A stretch of DNA of 64,000 nt from Halichondria panicea. Taxonomy: Eukaryota; Porifera; Demospongiae; Suberitida; Halichondriidae. The stretch's first letter is position 1. Every line of letters starts with the position of its first letter. The notes below the pieces were generated by a model that ran no database searches, had not been told where the DNA came from, and worked only from the letters and a program-made list of their open reading frames with translations. The DNA lies in contig NC_087379.1 in the NCBI RefSeq assembly GCF_963675165.1, positions 5,721,442 to 5,785,441 of the forward strand. The letters are read 5' to 3'. Shown here piece after piece: positions 32,775 to 43,470 of this stretch. The translations under genes and the position numbers were made by a program.

Positions 32775-33379
32775 TTTAATCAAAGCCATTGTCGAACAAG
32801 ATCAGCAAACTACTACTTCCCTCCTGAAAGCTAAACCGTTCGATATTACGTACAATCAATACCATGTAGCTTCAAGTGTCTCTCGGCGACGTTGACACCA
32901 GGATCAAGCTACAACTATTAAGATTTAACAATTCCTTTTCCCATGTGCTGTTTCAACAATTATTACTCAAAAGCCTTACCTATGAATTAGCCTCGATCCC
33001 AAGACAATTAAAAAGGCCTTGGATTCGAGGCTAATAGTGCGTAGCGAGGTTGCACTCCAGTGTATCCCTAGTTAACTTATCTGCCAAGTAGGGCGTGGCT
33101 GAACCATAGAGAAGCTGCATGGCCACGATCACAAAAGAGAACTAGTTCATAGATTTAAGCCAGATTAGCTCACAGTTTAGAGACTGAATCGTTTTCCTTG
33201 CTATACTAGCTAGCTAACAGCCTAACTGCAGCAAGATCTGAAAGAGAAGGGGTGCTCAGCTGGATAATCAGATACATTTCTCTGTGATTTGTATACTTGA
33301 CTCAGGCTGGTTGGGGGTGCTCGAGCATCCCTAGCACCCCCCCCCCCCCCCTACGCCCCTGTGCCTCATATTAGATCTG

Positions 33380-33700
33380 CACAGTGGTAGGTGGCCGCAA
33401 AGTTTCTGAATGATAGCATGCCTGCATGGCATACAAGTATATCTGCACCACTCCTGGCTATATACACTATGCTTTAAAAATTATGGATTGCGATAGCCTC
33501 AGGCCAATTTTTCTCCAAAACAACCGGGGTAGTGTAATGAGGCTATAATTATAAGGATTGAATGTGCCATGCAGTACAGCCTGTGGTGACAGGTGGTATT
33601 GTGGTCATATGGAACCTGTCTTCAATGTGACCACAAAGCCAATATTGCTAATACATGTACACACAGATATCATTATGTTCTTATGGTAATCACAGGGAAA
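33380..33700 (-). repeat. orphan transporter 3' flank
   Basis: tagatctgcacagtggtagg through ggtggtattgtggtcatatg and cttcaatgtgaccacaaagc is the usual block between a transporter and the P-loop exon. No transporter coding sequence adjoins it; it is replaced by a dispersed repeat and an LSG1 late exon. Duplicated at 59720-60040. Confidence 0.6.
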
Positions 33701-33734
33701 CTAAAAAGTGGACTGAAAGCTAACATTAATGGCT

Positions 33735-33975
33735 GCTGCATCAGTAAAAAGCTTACAGCTCTTTTTCTCACTCTTGCAGCTACGTATATACCAATAGCTA
33801 TAGTGTTCTTGTGCAAAGCTAACAACTAAGAACACTCCATAGACAAGTTTTGCTACGCACTCTTCTGAAAAAGCTGCAATAACATTTATAGGCATAACTC
33901 GAGAACAATTAAAGCATTATTTTGCAAATCCACGAATTAAAATCCAAGAAAACATGACAGAGGCCTATAGAAACT
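33735..33975 (-). repeat. dispersed repeat (inverse of the 35.5-kb family)
   Basis: ttacagctctttttctcact through aagcattattttgcaaatcc is the inverse of the family seen at 639-818 and 35.6-35.9 kb. Duplicated at about 60085-60300. Confidence 0.5.
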
Positions 33976-34154
33976 CTTATACTTTATACTTGCACTTCAT
34001 TGATCCTTGAGTAGCTGTTACAGTAGCAGTCTACAAGCACATGCAGCAGACACACACACAGGCACAAAGGAAAACATGCAAACACACTACCGTATACCGT
34101 ATCCACATTCCTATATGTTATGAATGTATACATTATGTTAATGATATGCTTACA

Positions 34155-34380
34155 GCCATAAGCTCCACACAGATCCTCAGCATATAAGGTGGTCGATCAG
34201 GGTCCTCCCCTTCTTGCGGGTGTGGTATGATTCCATAGGTATCCTCGAGGACAAGCCGTGGGATTCGTGAGGCCACGAGGGGCACTGGGGGAATTAATGT
34301 GATCTCTCATTTGGGTAAGAGTCATTTTGGAGGTTACAAAGGTGTGGGAGAGGAGGACACACGTGGGGGAAACCTCTCAC
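34155..34380 (-). pseudogene. LSG1 late exon copy (34.2 kb)
   Basis: The minus strand encodes TFVTSKMTLTQMRDHI, then VASRIPRLVLEDTYGI after a small insertion, then a frame-shifted EGEDPDRPP and YAEDLCGAYG. This matches the human LSG1 order STKAEM..DQMRDHVPPVSLV..IPRHVLEATYGI..EDPHRPP. It lies 150 bp downstream, in transcription sense, of P-loop exon copy 4, a natural exon-intron-exon spacing. Confidence 0.8.
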
Positions 34381-34527
34381 TCATTAAGGGGTCGAATTTG
34401 ATTATGTGTGTGTACGTGTGGAGTAGGGAGTATATTATAGGGGATGGTAATTAATAAGAATGCAAAAGGATATAACACAAAAAGTACACCGTACACATAA
34501 TTAATTCATAATTTCACTCAGCTCACC

Positions 34528-34626
34528 TAAAAGTGTTTCGTCCTCCCTCAGAGTGGCAGGCAGACACTGGGACCTTCATGCACTGAATGAGGGCATTGAT
34601 GGTGGAGCTCTTTCCAACATTGGGGA
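34528..34626 (-). pseudogene. LSG1 P-loop exon copy 4
   Basis: The minus strand reads PNVGKSSTINALIQCMKVPV followed by the SACHSEGGRNTF region and a donor AGGTGAGC-like site (ttaggtgagc). The acceptor side is damaged (ggagttcccc). The duplicate is at 60807-60906. Confidence 0.8.
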
Positions 34627-35500
34627 ACTCCACGGCCTGTTGCCAACACATTTCAGATGTGCAGAGTGCATGTACGTCAAAATGGCAGTATCTGCCCAGC
34701 GCTATATGATGGCAATAATTATCATAACTTGTATCCTAGCTTGAGGCTTTGTGCTGTGCTTTTAAAAATCAAACTAGGCTGGCCTATAGTTCCCAGGTGA
34801 CGAGAAAAAAGACGTGCTGATTTAGCACAGTTTGAATGTCTCCAGTTTTAGCACGTTCGCACATGTGATAAACAACCTGATGTGCTAAACTGGCACATGT
34901 CTAATGTGTTGAAACATCTGTGCTGATTGTAAATCAATTATTTCACATCAATTCAGTATTAAAATTGTATCTAAACAAACGATAAGGATATACAAAAGTG
35001 AAAGGTTTCTTTTAACATATAGTTAAGCATAACAAGTCTGCACTCAGTTCACTGCAATTGCAAGATACTGCCTTTGACTTCTCAGCATCACCTGCATGCG
35101 TGAAGTAGAAAAAATATGTCACATAAAAGCCAGTAGAATTATAACCAAGTATAAGAATAATTAAGTGCGTATAGACATAACATCAGTCATAGCATGAACA
35201 AAGTATGCATTGCGATGAAACTTATAATTATTATGGGGCGAAATAAGAAAAGTATTTGCTGTGATCCATGACAAATGCCGAGTGCATGAAAAAGTACACG
35301 AGCCAAAAGAAAAGAATTCTACCTACAGAAAGAGCCATATAACACAGGTAAGACCAAGAGGAAGAGTACACAACTCCAATAGTCTGTACACAGGAGGCAA
35401 ACTCACTATTGCATGTAACCACAGTCACTTGAGATACAAAAATGATAATAACAATGCTGATAAGGAATAAAATTAGTGGTAATCATCACTAATGTTTATT

Positions 35501-35551
35501 ATGCCTCGAGGCGTAGCCGCACGAGGGATACGGTAAAGCTGACTGTGTGTG

Positions 35552-35582
<31 letters not shown>

Positions 35583-36363
35583 GTGTGTGTGTATTCCAGC
35601 TATAACTGCTCAACGGTTACAATGCGACGAAAACTAACAGCTTCTATAGGCTTCTAGCCACGTTCTCTTGGATTTTGATTCGTGGATTAGCAAACTAAAG
35701 CTTCTTTCTCGAGTTATGGCTAGTTTTGACTCACATTGAAGGCTGTTGCAGTCTCTTCAGAATCTTTCATAGCATCATCTGTCCGCACAAACTTTCTATT
35801 CAACATATGAGTTAGCCTTGCACTAAAGCGCTAGCTTTTTGTTAGCTACAATACTCAGAAAATATCTGTTAAAACAGCTAGCTAGCAGTAGCCATTTGTG
35901 AAATTGATCTCTTTGGACACACCCTTTAATTATTCCTGTGGATGTAATGCGCATGCGCGCTCATTCCCCATGTGTGAGAAAATAATATCCAAGATCCAGA
36001 TCCAGATCCTCCTGGCAGAATCATCTTTGTCTTGAGGGCCTGGTAAGCCACAAAACACTACCATATAACAATATAGATAACAATATGCATGTACACAGGT
36101 CTTTTCTTCTTAGATATTATATACACTGAACTACAGATCCTGGAAGAATCAATTTTCTTCTTTCTTGATGTCCTGGTAAGCCACATAATACAATAAATAA
36201 CAACTTACAATAGATGCATGTAAATAAGTCTTTTCTTCTCAGTGACTTTATATAGATAAGCTAACTTTAATATAAAATTCATTATAGATAACACTCTAAT
36301 ACTTTTGAGCGAAAGCAAAAACATGGCGAGAGGCATTAGCACAGCGCCAGCTTGAACACTAGT
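35501..36363 (+). repeat. insert absent from the duplicate; dispersed-repeat cluster
   Basis: Between aatgtttatt and catccattcatcgcag, copy 1 has about 860 bp that copy 2 (61.79 kb) lacks. It begins tgcctcgaggcgtagccgca, then a (tctg)n/(tg)n microsatellite at 35545-35592, then the dispersed-repeat family. At 36003-36250 there is an imperfect tandem pair of about 125 bp ending cctggtaagccac. Target duplications are unclear. Confidence 0.6.
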
Positions 36364-38770
36364 TCATCCATTCATCGCAGATTAATTTTAAGATTTACAG
36401 TTTATACAACAGCATGTGGTTGTGACGTAGGTTAGACAGAATGCTTACTATGGTTAGTGGAGTTGCGTACTCTTCCTAATGAACTCTTAGTAAGACATTA
36501 TAGTCGTTTTTACGCACAATTAAGTTTGCGAGACTATGATAATGCAAATGAGTTCTTGTTGTGCTATTATAGAGCAGCATCAATATTCGGGCCCATCAAT
36601 TATCTCGTACAGAGAGCAGATTGAGAAGTTGTCTTCCACTGACAATACTCGTTGTAAGGGCTAAACAACAAATATAATCCACTACAAGCCTTCCCTTAAT
36701 TGTCAGAAAAGAGCTGCATATAAAGCTTAATCCGAAACGATATAAAAGTTTAATTAAACTGCGTTGTCCTATAAATTATTATATCAATAGATTATTATTA
36801 TTATTACTATTATTATTATTATTATATCAATATAACTGTTAGCTTAAGAGGAACAGCTACAGCTGCAAGGCCGGGCAGACAATGTGCTACCAGGTGGCAG
36901 TATAGATTTGCATTAATTAGGAGGGTGTGTGGCAATCGAAAATCGTTTTGCGCACAAGGAAATTTGGCATTTCCGTAGCAGCAATTTTTATCAATTATGA
37001 ACTTACAAAGTGGTAAATATAAAGTCCCTGTTCCGTTTACATGCATAATACACTGATACAGCGCAAATTAAACGCTAAAAAGGACGCTCAAGATAAGAGC
37101 TTTTTTCTGTTGTTAAAATTACTTTGGCCATGCACCCATGCAGCTATAGAAATTTTGCAGCTTGCTAGCTTTGTATTATAGCTACATGTAAGTTAGCTAT
37201 AGCAATTATGCTAAGATTAAAATAGTGCAGTGAATGGTGCGTTCTATTTCTTTGTTAGATCTATGTAGACTATAGGCTTATAGCTAAGCATAATTTAGCT
37301 GGGTATAACCATATTATGTTACTAAAGGATTGTCGCTTTGTATTCAAAAACACAGCAAACCGCATTTGTAAAGTGAAATGGTATATAGCAACGGTACAGT
37401 AAAATACGCTTTTAATACAGTATCAAAATGGAAACACTTTAAACGTACTATACGTAAACGGAATGGGATATTGAGCGCTGTATACATATATAGACAGATA
37501 ACTAAGTCAGATAAGTATGGTATACTGTTGCAATTGTTTTTTTGGGCGAAGCCACTATACCATTAAATTAACATTGTGGCAATACAGCAGCATAATAATA
37601 CATACCTCCAATTGTGTCGATACTTTACAGTGGTCTGGTCATACAAGGGTGTCCAGTATAATGCTCTCTCCAACAAGTGTCACTTTCAACATCATCCTGC
37701 AATATATTTTTTCACATCAATTCTTACAACAATAATTATAGTACCTTCAAAAAAGTACGACCACCATTTTGAAAGAACTTTAGACGTGAGAGGGAATTAG
37801 CTGTATTGTTGCGAATGGCGTGGTTTCCCTCTGGGCTGTTGGCGTCTCACAACTATAATGTACACGTGAAAAGCAGTAGATCTAGTATGTACAATAATTA
37901 TAAATCAAAAAACATAGCATCAAGTATGTACAGCATATAGCTAGATAACTAGTCTAGCTACGATACTCGAGGTGACTAGGATTGTCTCTTTGTTTGTTTT
38001 TTTGCAAAACGTATACTTGCAACGTGCAACGGTAAATTGGAACGCTTTTAATACAGTGTAAACGTACTGGTGTACTACATAAATGGAACTTATATTGACC
38101 GCTTACTGCATGCATCTATACAATAATAGTGCAACGTACGCTATGACAAGTACAGTCGAAAACGGCAGTGGTTCTTGGTCAGACATGCATGCAATGGAAC
38201 TAACGAATAGCTATTATATAGCACTCTGGACATTCACCGGGACCAGAGTATAGTCTCACAGTAAAGAAGCCAGAACTCAAGCATGGCTGTATAGTGCGCA
38301 TTTGATGTATCAAGCTTTAAAATGAAACTGTATTTAGCTAGCTTCAATGCATGTGTGTATACAAGATTTAATTTATACTTCTTAGCTTTTACGCAACTAA
38401 GCTTTTTACCATTTGAAAATCTGTCCAAACAAATAACTTTTTTGGCACTTATAATATTATTTAGAGTGGTGCTTAGCAACTATAGTGTAGCTGTTTCCAC
38501 GAGGCTATCAGATCAGTTGTGCATGTAGCCTTGAATTAAGGATGCGTTATTTCTAATTATGTAAGCGCTAGCAACTTGGCGCTTAATTGGATAATTTGTT
38601 TTGTGAATTTGGCCCTTCAATTAGAGTGGCGCTGTAATTAGAAGAAGTAAATAACTCACTTATTGCGTGCTATGAAACTTGGGCAATATAGGCTTCAATT
38701 GGTCTCCACTTTGTTTGAGCCCTTTTACTTGCTTGTCCTTCCTGCATATTATACGTATATTGTAGAGTTA
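36364..38770. other. unique non-coding DNA
   Basis: No gene recognised. A tat/att microsatellite lies at 36785-36830. Short ORFs (62-81 codons) conserved with the 61.8-64.0 kb block are explained by recent duplication, not by coding constraint. Confidence 0.4.
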
Positions 38771-38773
38771 TTA

Positions 38774-38989
38774 CAGGGTGTCATACAGGATTTTAAAGTA
38801 GAGGGGGAAAATATAAGGCATTCTTTTAAGCTAAAAAAAGTCAACTGCATGTTATTTCAATACCCTCGTTAGTATACAGGCTATGGACACTCAGTCATAC
38901 AACATTACTAATACCTGAATGCAAATTTTAGGGGGAGGGGGAGCGGAGCCAGAGGGAAATACTCCCCCTGTGTACTGTATGACACCCTG
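38774..38989. mobile_element. small element, CAGGGTGTCATACAGG ends
   Basis: cagggtgtcatacaggattt and its inverse gtactgtatgacaccctg bound 216 bp. The ends resemble those of the hAT5-like element at 16481-17067 (CAAGGTTTCATACAG). Its right end is the first unit of the minisatellite that follows, so a target duplication cannot be read. Confidence 0.55.
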
Positions 38990-39590
38990 GTACAATAATT
39001 ATTATACAATAGCTGTGCAAATACATTGTACAGATGCTCCCCTGTGTAATGTAAGACACCCTGGTATAATAATTATTATACAATAGCTGTGCAAATACAT
39101 TGTACAGATACTCCCCCTGGCCTGTGTACTGTATGACACCTGGTACAATAATTATTATATTATACAATAGCTGTGCAAATACATTGTACAGATGCTCCCC
39201 TGTGTAATGTAAGACACCCTGGTATAATAATTATTATACAATAGCTGTGCAAATACATTGTACAGATACTCCCCCTGGCCTGTGTACTGTATGACACCTG
39301 GTACAATAATTATTATATTATACAATAGCTGTGCAAATACATTGTACAGATGCTCCCCTGTGTAATGTAAGACACCCTGGTATAATAATTATTATACAAT
39401 AGCTGTGCAAATACATTGTACAGATACTCCCCCTGGCCTGTGTACTGTATGACACCTGGTACAATAATTATTATATTATACAATAGCTGTGCAAATACAT
39501 TGTACAGATGCTCCCCTGTGTAATGTAAGACACCCTGGTACAATAATTATTATATACAATAGCTGTGCAAATACAATTGTACAGCATTGT
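38967..39590. repeat. minisatellite, alternating about 74/83-bp units
   Basis: caatagctgtgcaaatacat occurs eight times at about 74- and 83-bp intervals, giving a higher-order dimer of about 157 bp repeated nearly four times. Each unit includes gacaccctggta, the element terminus from 38989, and a hairpin-prone aataattattat. The array seems to have grown from the end of the adjoining element. The peptides read from it are artefacts. Confidence 0.85.
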
Positions 39591-39699
39591 TCAGCATGCA
39601 TGTTGAGGGAAACTTACCTAGTTCCACAGTTTTGTCAAACAGCTCTCAAACCATGTCTAAACTCAACTTCTTTTCTTCTTTGCAAGAACAGCAAATTAA

Positions 39700-39915
39700 A
39701 CCTGTTTCAGCACACCCATTACATTTAGCACAGTCCATTTAGCACATTAATCGAACATCAAAATTACAAGCCATGAAAAAGCACACTAATACAACACGTA
39801 GGCTGTGCTATATGCCTACAAAACAGCACATGTAGTGTGCTGAATCACTGTTTAGCACACCACAGTGCTAATATAGCATACGCTCAGGGTCTAAAACAGC
39901 ACACCTCTTTTCTCT
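39700..39915. repeat. tagcacac-rich MITE-like repeat
   Basis: Ends in acacctcttttctctgtgta, the inverse of tacacagagaaaaaagacgt at 61.09 kb (tip lost at 34.80 kb). Both contain many tgtgctaa/ttagcaca words. Related non-autonomous elements, but the left limit here is not clear. Confidence 0.4.
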
Positions 39916-39987
39916 GTGTAGGGTTGGGCATGATTTGGAGTGCCACAGCAATTATATTGAGCACTGTGGGGACTGGTGCATGGCATT

Positions 39988-40291
39988 TAGTCTCAAGTCC
40001 AGGCCGCACTTTTGTCTGGTCCAATTCCTATGTGAACTCGTTAGAAGTCCAGACATTTCTTGGACTGGTAATTAATCGCACAGGACATCTACCTACGCAC
40101 ACGATCGGGCATGAATATAATCAATCCAAGTACAGAAATAGGATCGATAAATTAATTGCCAATTGTGGGCGTGCACGTCCTGCATGTGCGGTTAATTATC
40201 GGTCCAAGAAATTCCTGGACTTCTACACGAGTTTCACATAGGACCTTGACTCTCTGACCAGACTATCTCCCCTAAGGAGGCCTCCAGACTA
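39988..40291. mobile_element. Mutator-like MITE in 3' flank of copy I
   Basis: Arms pair over most of their length (aagtccag..atttcttggac, cctatgtgaactcgtt and inverses). Tips are tagtct and agacta. It interrupts the conserved ggtggcattgtggtc block. The flanks catggcatt and ggtggcatt are an imperfect 9-bp duplication. The 134-codon ORF across it is a by-product of the palindrome. Confidence 0.7.
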
Positions 40292-40567
40292 GGTGGCATT
40301 GTGGTCCTAATTATAGAACCTGGCCATCAGGCTTCAATGTGACCACAATGCCAACAATTCCCACACATGGTAGAACCCAATGAAAGCATGCAATTATTAA
40401 GTACACTAGAATCACTACTGAATATTTGCCTCAAGGTAGAGGGTAAATCACTACTATACTATAGACACAACATAAATATACGTTATACACGTAATATAAA
40501 CTAACGCAACTATACGTATAATTCTATCCGCATACTGTTATTTTCACTACACTTGATATACATGCAT

Positions 40568-42451
40568 TCATTGGGTGTCTGAGTCAGAATCGCTCTCAAA
40601 GTGAACATCTAAATCTTCGAAGTCACGATTATGACTCACATCTTTCTCGTAAAAATCTTCAATGTATTTTCTTACATTACAAAGTTCATCACGTTGTCGA
40701 TACTGATACCTCTTTGCTGCTACTACGAAAACCACAACACCTGCGACTGAGATCACAATGTTCACCAGGAAATAAACCAGTCCAGCTCGAGGGGAGTCTT
40801 GCCAGATACTAAACGGTAGAAGAATTCCAAGAATACCAATCAACTGAAATAGTCCTTTAATGGCAAAAAAAATTCCAATGAGAAATCCTTTCATAGAGTG
40901 AGGGCTTTGAGCACATATGAATTCAAACACTCCACCATAGATAAATACATAGGCCACAGCAATAAGGACTTGCTGAATAAAGAGAAAGTATGGGGAGACA
41001 TTAAGGGAGAGAGTAGGATCAAATTCATTGTAATAATTATTTTGTCCAGGAGCAAACACTGAAGTAGCATTGCGGCCGCTAGGGAGAAGGTGACCAATTG
41101 TATCAACAAACAGTGAGCAAAACAGACTGACAGTTATGAGACAAAGACCAATTCCAATTCGCCTCAAAATACCAGGGAAGTATTTTTGAAAAAGAGGATG
41201 AATAAATTTGAGAAAAATAGGAACAAAAAGAATAATAAAGACGGGGTACAGAGTGCCACCATTAGTGAATATAGAGTCAACAATGTTGCTTACACTAATA
41301 ACAGGTGGCCCAATGTTAGGAGGCTCTGCTTTCATGTGATCTTTCAGTATACTGAGAAATGGCGCTGCAGCAATATCAGCCGTAAAGAATGGTCCAATTG
41401 AAAATAAAAGGACAACGATTCCAAAAAATGATTTCACATTCTCCACCTGCTCGGTAGTGAATGGTCCTCCATACTTGTGCTTGCCTAGATCCAGTCCAGT
41501 GGGTATGTTATCCTCCCAGAATGTAAAGGCACTGCGTTGAATAGGAATCTTGTTTCTTCTTGCAAAGTTGACAACTCTTGCAACCTCTTTGTAAGGATTA
41601 TCAATGCCAGTGTCAATAACAAACCACCTGCGCTTAGCAACACAGAAAGTTGTAGGTAAACAAATAAGCTCAACTAATACGACAAGTAGAAATAGGGAAA
41701 GGCTTAAGAAATTAGTGGCATAAGCTGCACTCCATACAAGTTTTCCAACGCTTATTCCAATATATAGTGTGAAGAGAAACCAGTGAACGAAGAGAAAGCT
41801 GTCTCTAGAAGGAGAATCATTTAATTGTTCAACCCCAAACTGAATAACATTGGCTAAAAATGCAGCAAATGCAATCAACAACGAGATAAGAAGAAAAAGT
41901 GCAAGTGCACTATTCACCACTAAAAGCAAAATAAATACTAGAACCCAGTAATGAGGATAACTTACCAAAATAAAAATTGGCACAATAATGGCGTTGACAA
42001 CGACACCGAGAATAACCACTGTCAAGAGTCCACACCACATGGTACACACACCACATCTCACAACTTTATATCTTCCATATCGAACATCTGCCAAGTATCC
42101 GGCTAGAGGATAGAAGAGGAGCCAGAAAGCAAATACAGCATATATACCACTATCTATCATCTCACTGGTAATGGTAATTATTGGTGTGAAAGGTATTTTC
42201 ATCAATAGGTTAGTGAATAAGAAATAATTTTCAGGATTCAGCAAGAAACCATATATGAAAGACATTAATGCAGTCCAACAGAGAATCATTATTGCAGCCT
42301 TTGACTTGATTAGTACACTTTTCTTGTTGCCATATTTCCTGTGATTACTTGTCATGAGTGGTGTTGCTTCAGTGGCATCTCTGCTAGCATCTGGTGCAGG
42401 AGTTTCATGAAGGGAAGCTTGCTCTATAGTTCCTTGCTCACAACTAGCCAT
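40568..42451 (-). CDS. POT/SLC15-like transporter copy I, intact, 627 aa
   Basis: Single-exon gene, the only undamaged member of the array. A cytosolic N-tail of about 50 residues precedes 12 or so predicted membrane helices. Helix 1 lies at about 52-72. The segment AGYLADVRYGRYKVV (117-131) fits the PTR2 signature at the helix 2-3 turn. HWFLFTLYIGISVGKLV (223-239) sits at the second PTR2 site, with Gly where Asn is usual. A cytosolic loop holds GGPFTTEQVENVKSFF (328-343). An extracellular loop at about 455-485 has one N-x-S/T site. The tail is acidic (FESDSDSDTQ). The family moves peptides or histidine-like solutes with protons. Helix 1 lacks the ExxER motif, so substrate and coupling are uncertain. 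EATPLM in the N-tail could act as an acidic dileucine-type sorting signal (inference). Confidence 0.85.
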   Translation of the reverse strand: MASCEQGTIEQASLHETPAPDASRDATEATPLMTSNHRKYGNKKSVLIKSKAAIMILCWTALMSFIYGFLLNPENYFLFTNLLMKIPFTPIITITSEMIDSGIYAVFAFWLLFYPLAGYLADVRYGRYKVVRCGVCTMWCGLLTVVILGVVVNAIIVPIFILVSYPHYWVLVFILLLVVNSALALFLLISLLIAFAAFLANVIQFGVEQLNDSPSRDSFLFVHWFLFTLYIGISVGKLVWSAAYATNFLSLSLFLLVVLVELICLPTTFCVAKRRWFVIDTGIDNPYKEVARVVNFARRNKIPIQRSAFTFWEDNIPTGLDLGKHKYGGPFTTEQVENVKSFFGIVVLLFSIGPFFTADIAAAPFLSILKDHMKAEPPNIGPPVISVSNIVDSIFTNGGTLYPVFIILFVPIFLKFIHPLFQKYFPGILRRIGIGLCLITVSLFCSLFVDTIGHLLPSGRNATSVFAPGQNNYYNEFDPTLSLNVSPYFLFIQQVLIAVAYVFIYGGVFEFICAQSPHSMKGFLIGIFFAIKGLFQLIGILGILLPFSIWQDSPRAGLVYFLVNIVISVAGVVVFVVAAKRYQYRQRDELCNVRKYIEDFYEKDVSHNRDFEDLDVHFESDSDSDTQ

Positions 42452-42910
42452 TGTTCTTATAGTGAGTGGGATAGCTATCTAAAGAAATGCCCAGTTATTG
42501 CCCACTGCATGAACAAGTAAAAGCTAATCAGAAGATCAATTCAATAAAAATTATTGTGGCAAGACTAATAGAATTATAGAGGAGCCCTACAACATGCACC
42601 CAGAAAACACCAAATCATTACCCTGCCCACGCAGCAGTGGACACAAAAATGAGCAAACTAGACACTTTCATTGGACTGCTTTATTGATTCACGTCATTCC
42701 CGATTCACGATCATTCTCCATATAATGATAATAATTATTATTATAATAAGGACATTACAGTAAAAAGTTATTGTATCCATTTTGCCGCTGTGGATCCGAT
42801 GTTATCCAAAGCCCCCAGATACTGGGGGGATATTAGCGCATGCGCAAGCAGTCGATACTAGGTCAACTTCCCTAAGTGAAGTGGGAAGTGTGGCCTGGGA
42901 TCGAGGCTAC
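42452..42910. other. upstream flank of copy I
   Basis: cctacaacatgcacccagaa and cccgattcacgatcattctcc resemble the flank of copy D (20.3-20.65 kb). No specific promoter motif was identified. 42.82-42.91 kb is repetitive (gcgcatgcgcaagcag, then a ggatcgaggct word). Confidence 0.4.
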
Positions 42911-42911
42911 C

Positions 42912-43470
42912 CACTGCCCGGATGTTGTTTGTCTAGTAGAAACATGGTTGTGTAGTATAGATAATGAGTTGCACATTCCTAACTACAATGTTGATAGAAC
43001 AGGAATGCTATGAAATTCACAATAATATAGCATTCGTTTAGTATTTTACTTTCAGGACCTCGTGGTCTTGAATTTGGGCTTGTCACTTTAATCAGAGATC
43101 ACCTCAAATTATGTCTTGGTGTCTTTTATCGTCCACCGTCCTCAAGATATTCTATTTTTGATACTTTCTCAGACGCATTACTTACTTACTATAAATCAGT
43201 CTTGTCTATCGGATTTAAGTGACTTCAAGTTAGTTTCTATCCTTCACATTACATGTATGCACACTTGTTAAAATGTTTGTGTAACTTTTCGTTATCACAA
43301 ATTGTCACTCGTTTTTCGGGCACAGGCCACTCATCGACCATTGATTTGGTGCTTGTTTCAAGGCTGAACAGTGTAGAGAACTCTGCTTCCATACCTGAAC
43401 TGGCCAATTCAGGTTTATTCCTCGTTCTGAAAAAAGACTGTCCACTCAAAGAAAGAGTTATCAGAAGACA
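42912..43470 (+). mobile_element. non-LTR retrotransposon endonuclease fragment
   Basis: The plus strand encodes, in broken frames, PDVVCLVETWLCSIDNELHI, then GLEFGLVTLIRDHLKLCLGV, FYRPPSSRYSIFDTF, and GHSSTIDLVLVSRLNSVENS. These are the ETW, GVFYRPP and TxIDLV motifs of the APE-type endonuclease/phosphatase domain of LINE-like elements. Deletions separate the parts and no reverse transcriptase follows. A dead 5'-region fragment. Confidence 0.8.

Larger units (their letters stand above)
31178..33361. mobile_element. hAT5-like element carrying an RPA-like gene, TSD tgcct
   Basis: Ends CAGGGGCGTAGCCAGGAT and CCCCTACGCCCCTG are flanked by tgcct (31173-31177, 33362-33366). The empty site is at 59.70 kb (cgtgcctcatatt). 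At 2184 bp it is the largest family member here. It contains a nested MITE (31336-31984) and an OB-fold gene remnant (32246-32774). Near its right end is a short hairpin, agcctcgatcccaag with its inverse. Confidence 0.85.
27023..38572. repeat. segmental duplication, copy 1 (pairs with about 55897-63999)
   Basis: From the transporter G/L upstream region through spacers, LSG1 exon copies and unique DNA to the window's right edge, the two blocks align in order with few differences. Copy 1 holds three extra inserts: 28724-29593, 31178-33361 and about 35501-36363. The pair therefore supplies empty sites. Confidence 0.85.

Noticed and set aside
38928-39543. Repeated tyrosine-rich peptides on the minus strand
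   Set aside because: They are translations of the minisatellite and repeat with its period.
38967-39590. Regular direct repeats that could suggest a CRISPR array
   Set aside because: Units are 74/83 bp, contiguous, with no unique spacers, in an animal genome next to a transposon end. A minisatellite explains them.
39837-40241. 134-codon open frame on the plus strand
   Set aside because: It spans the palindromic arms of a Mutator-like MITE and the tail of another repeat. No domain is recognisable.
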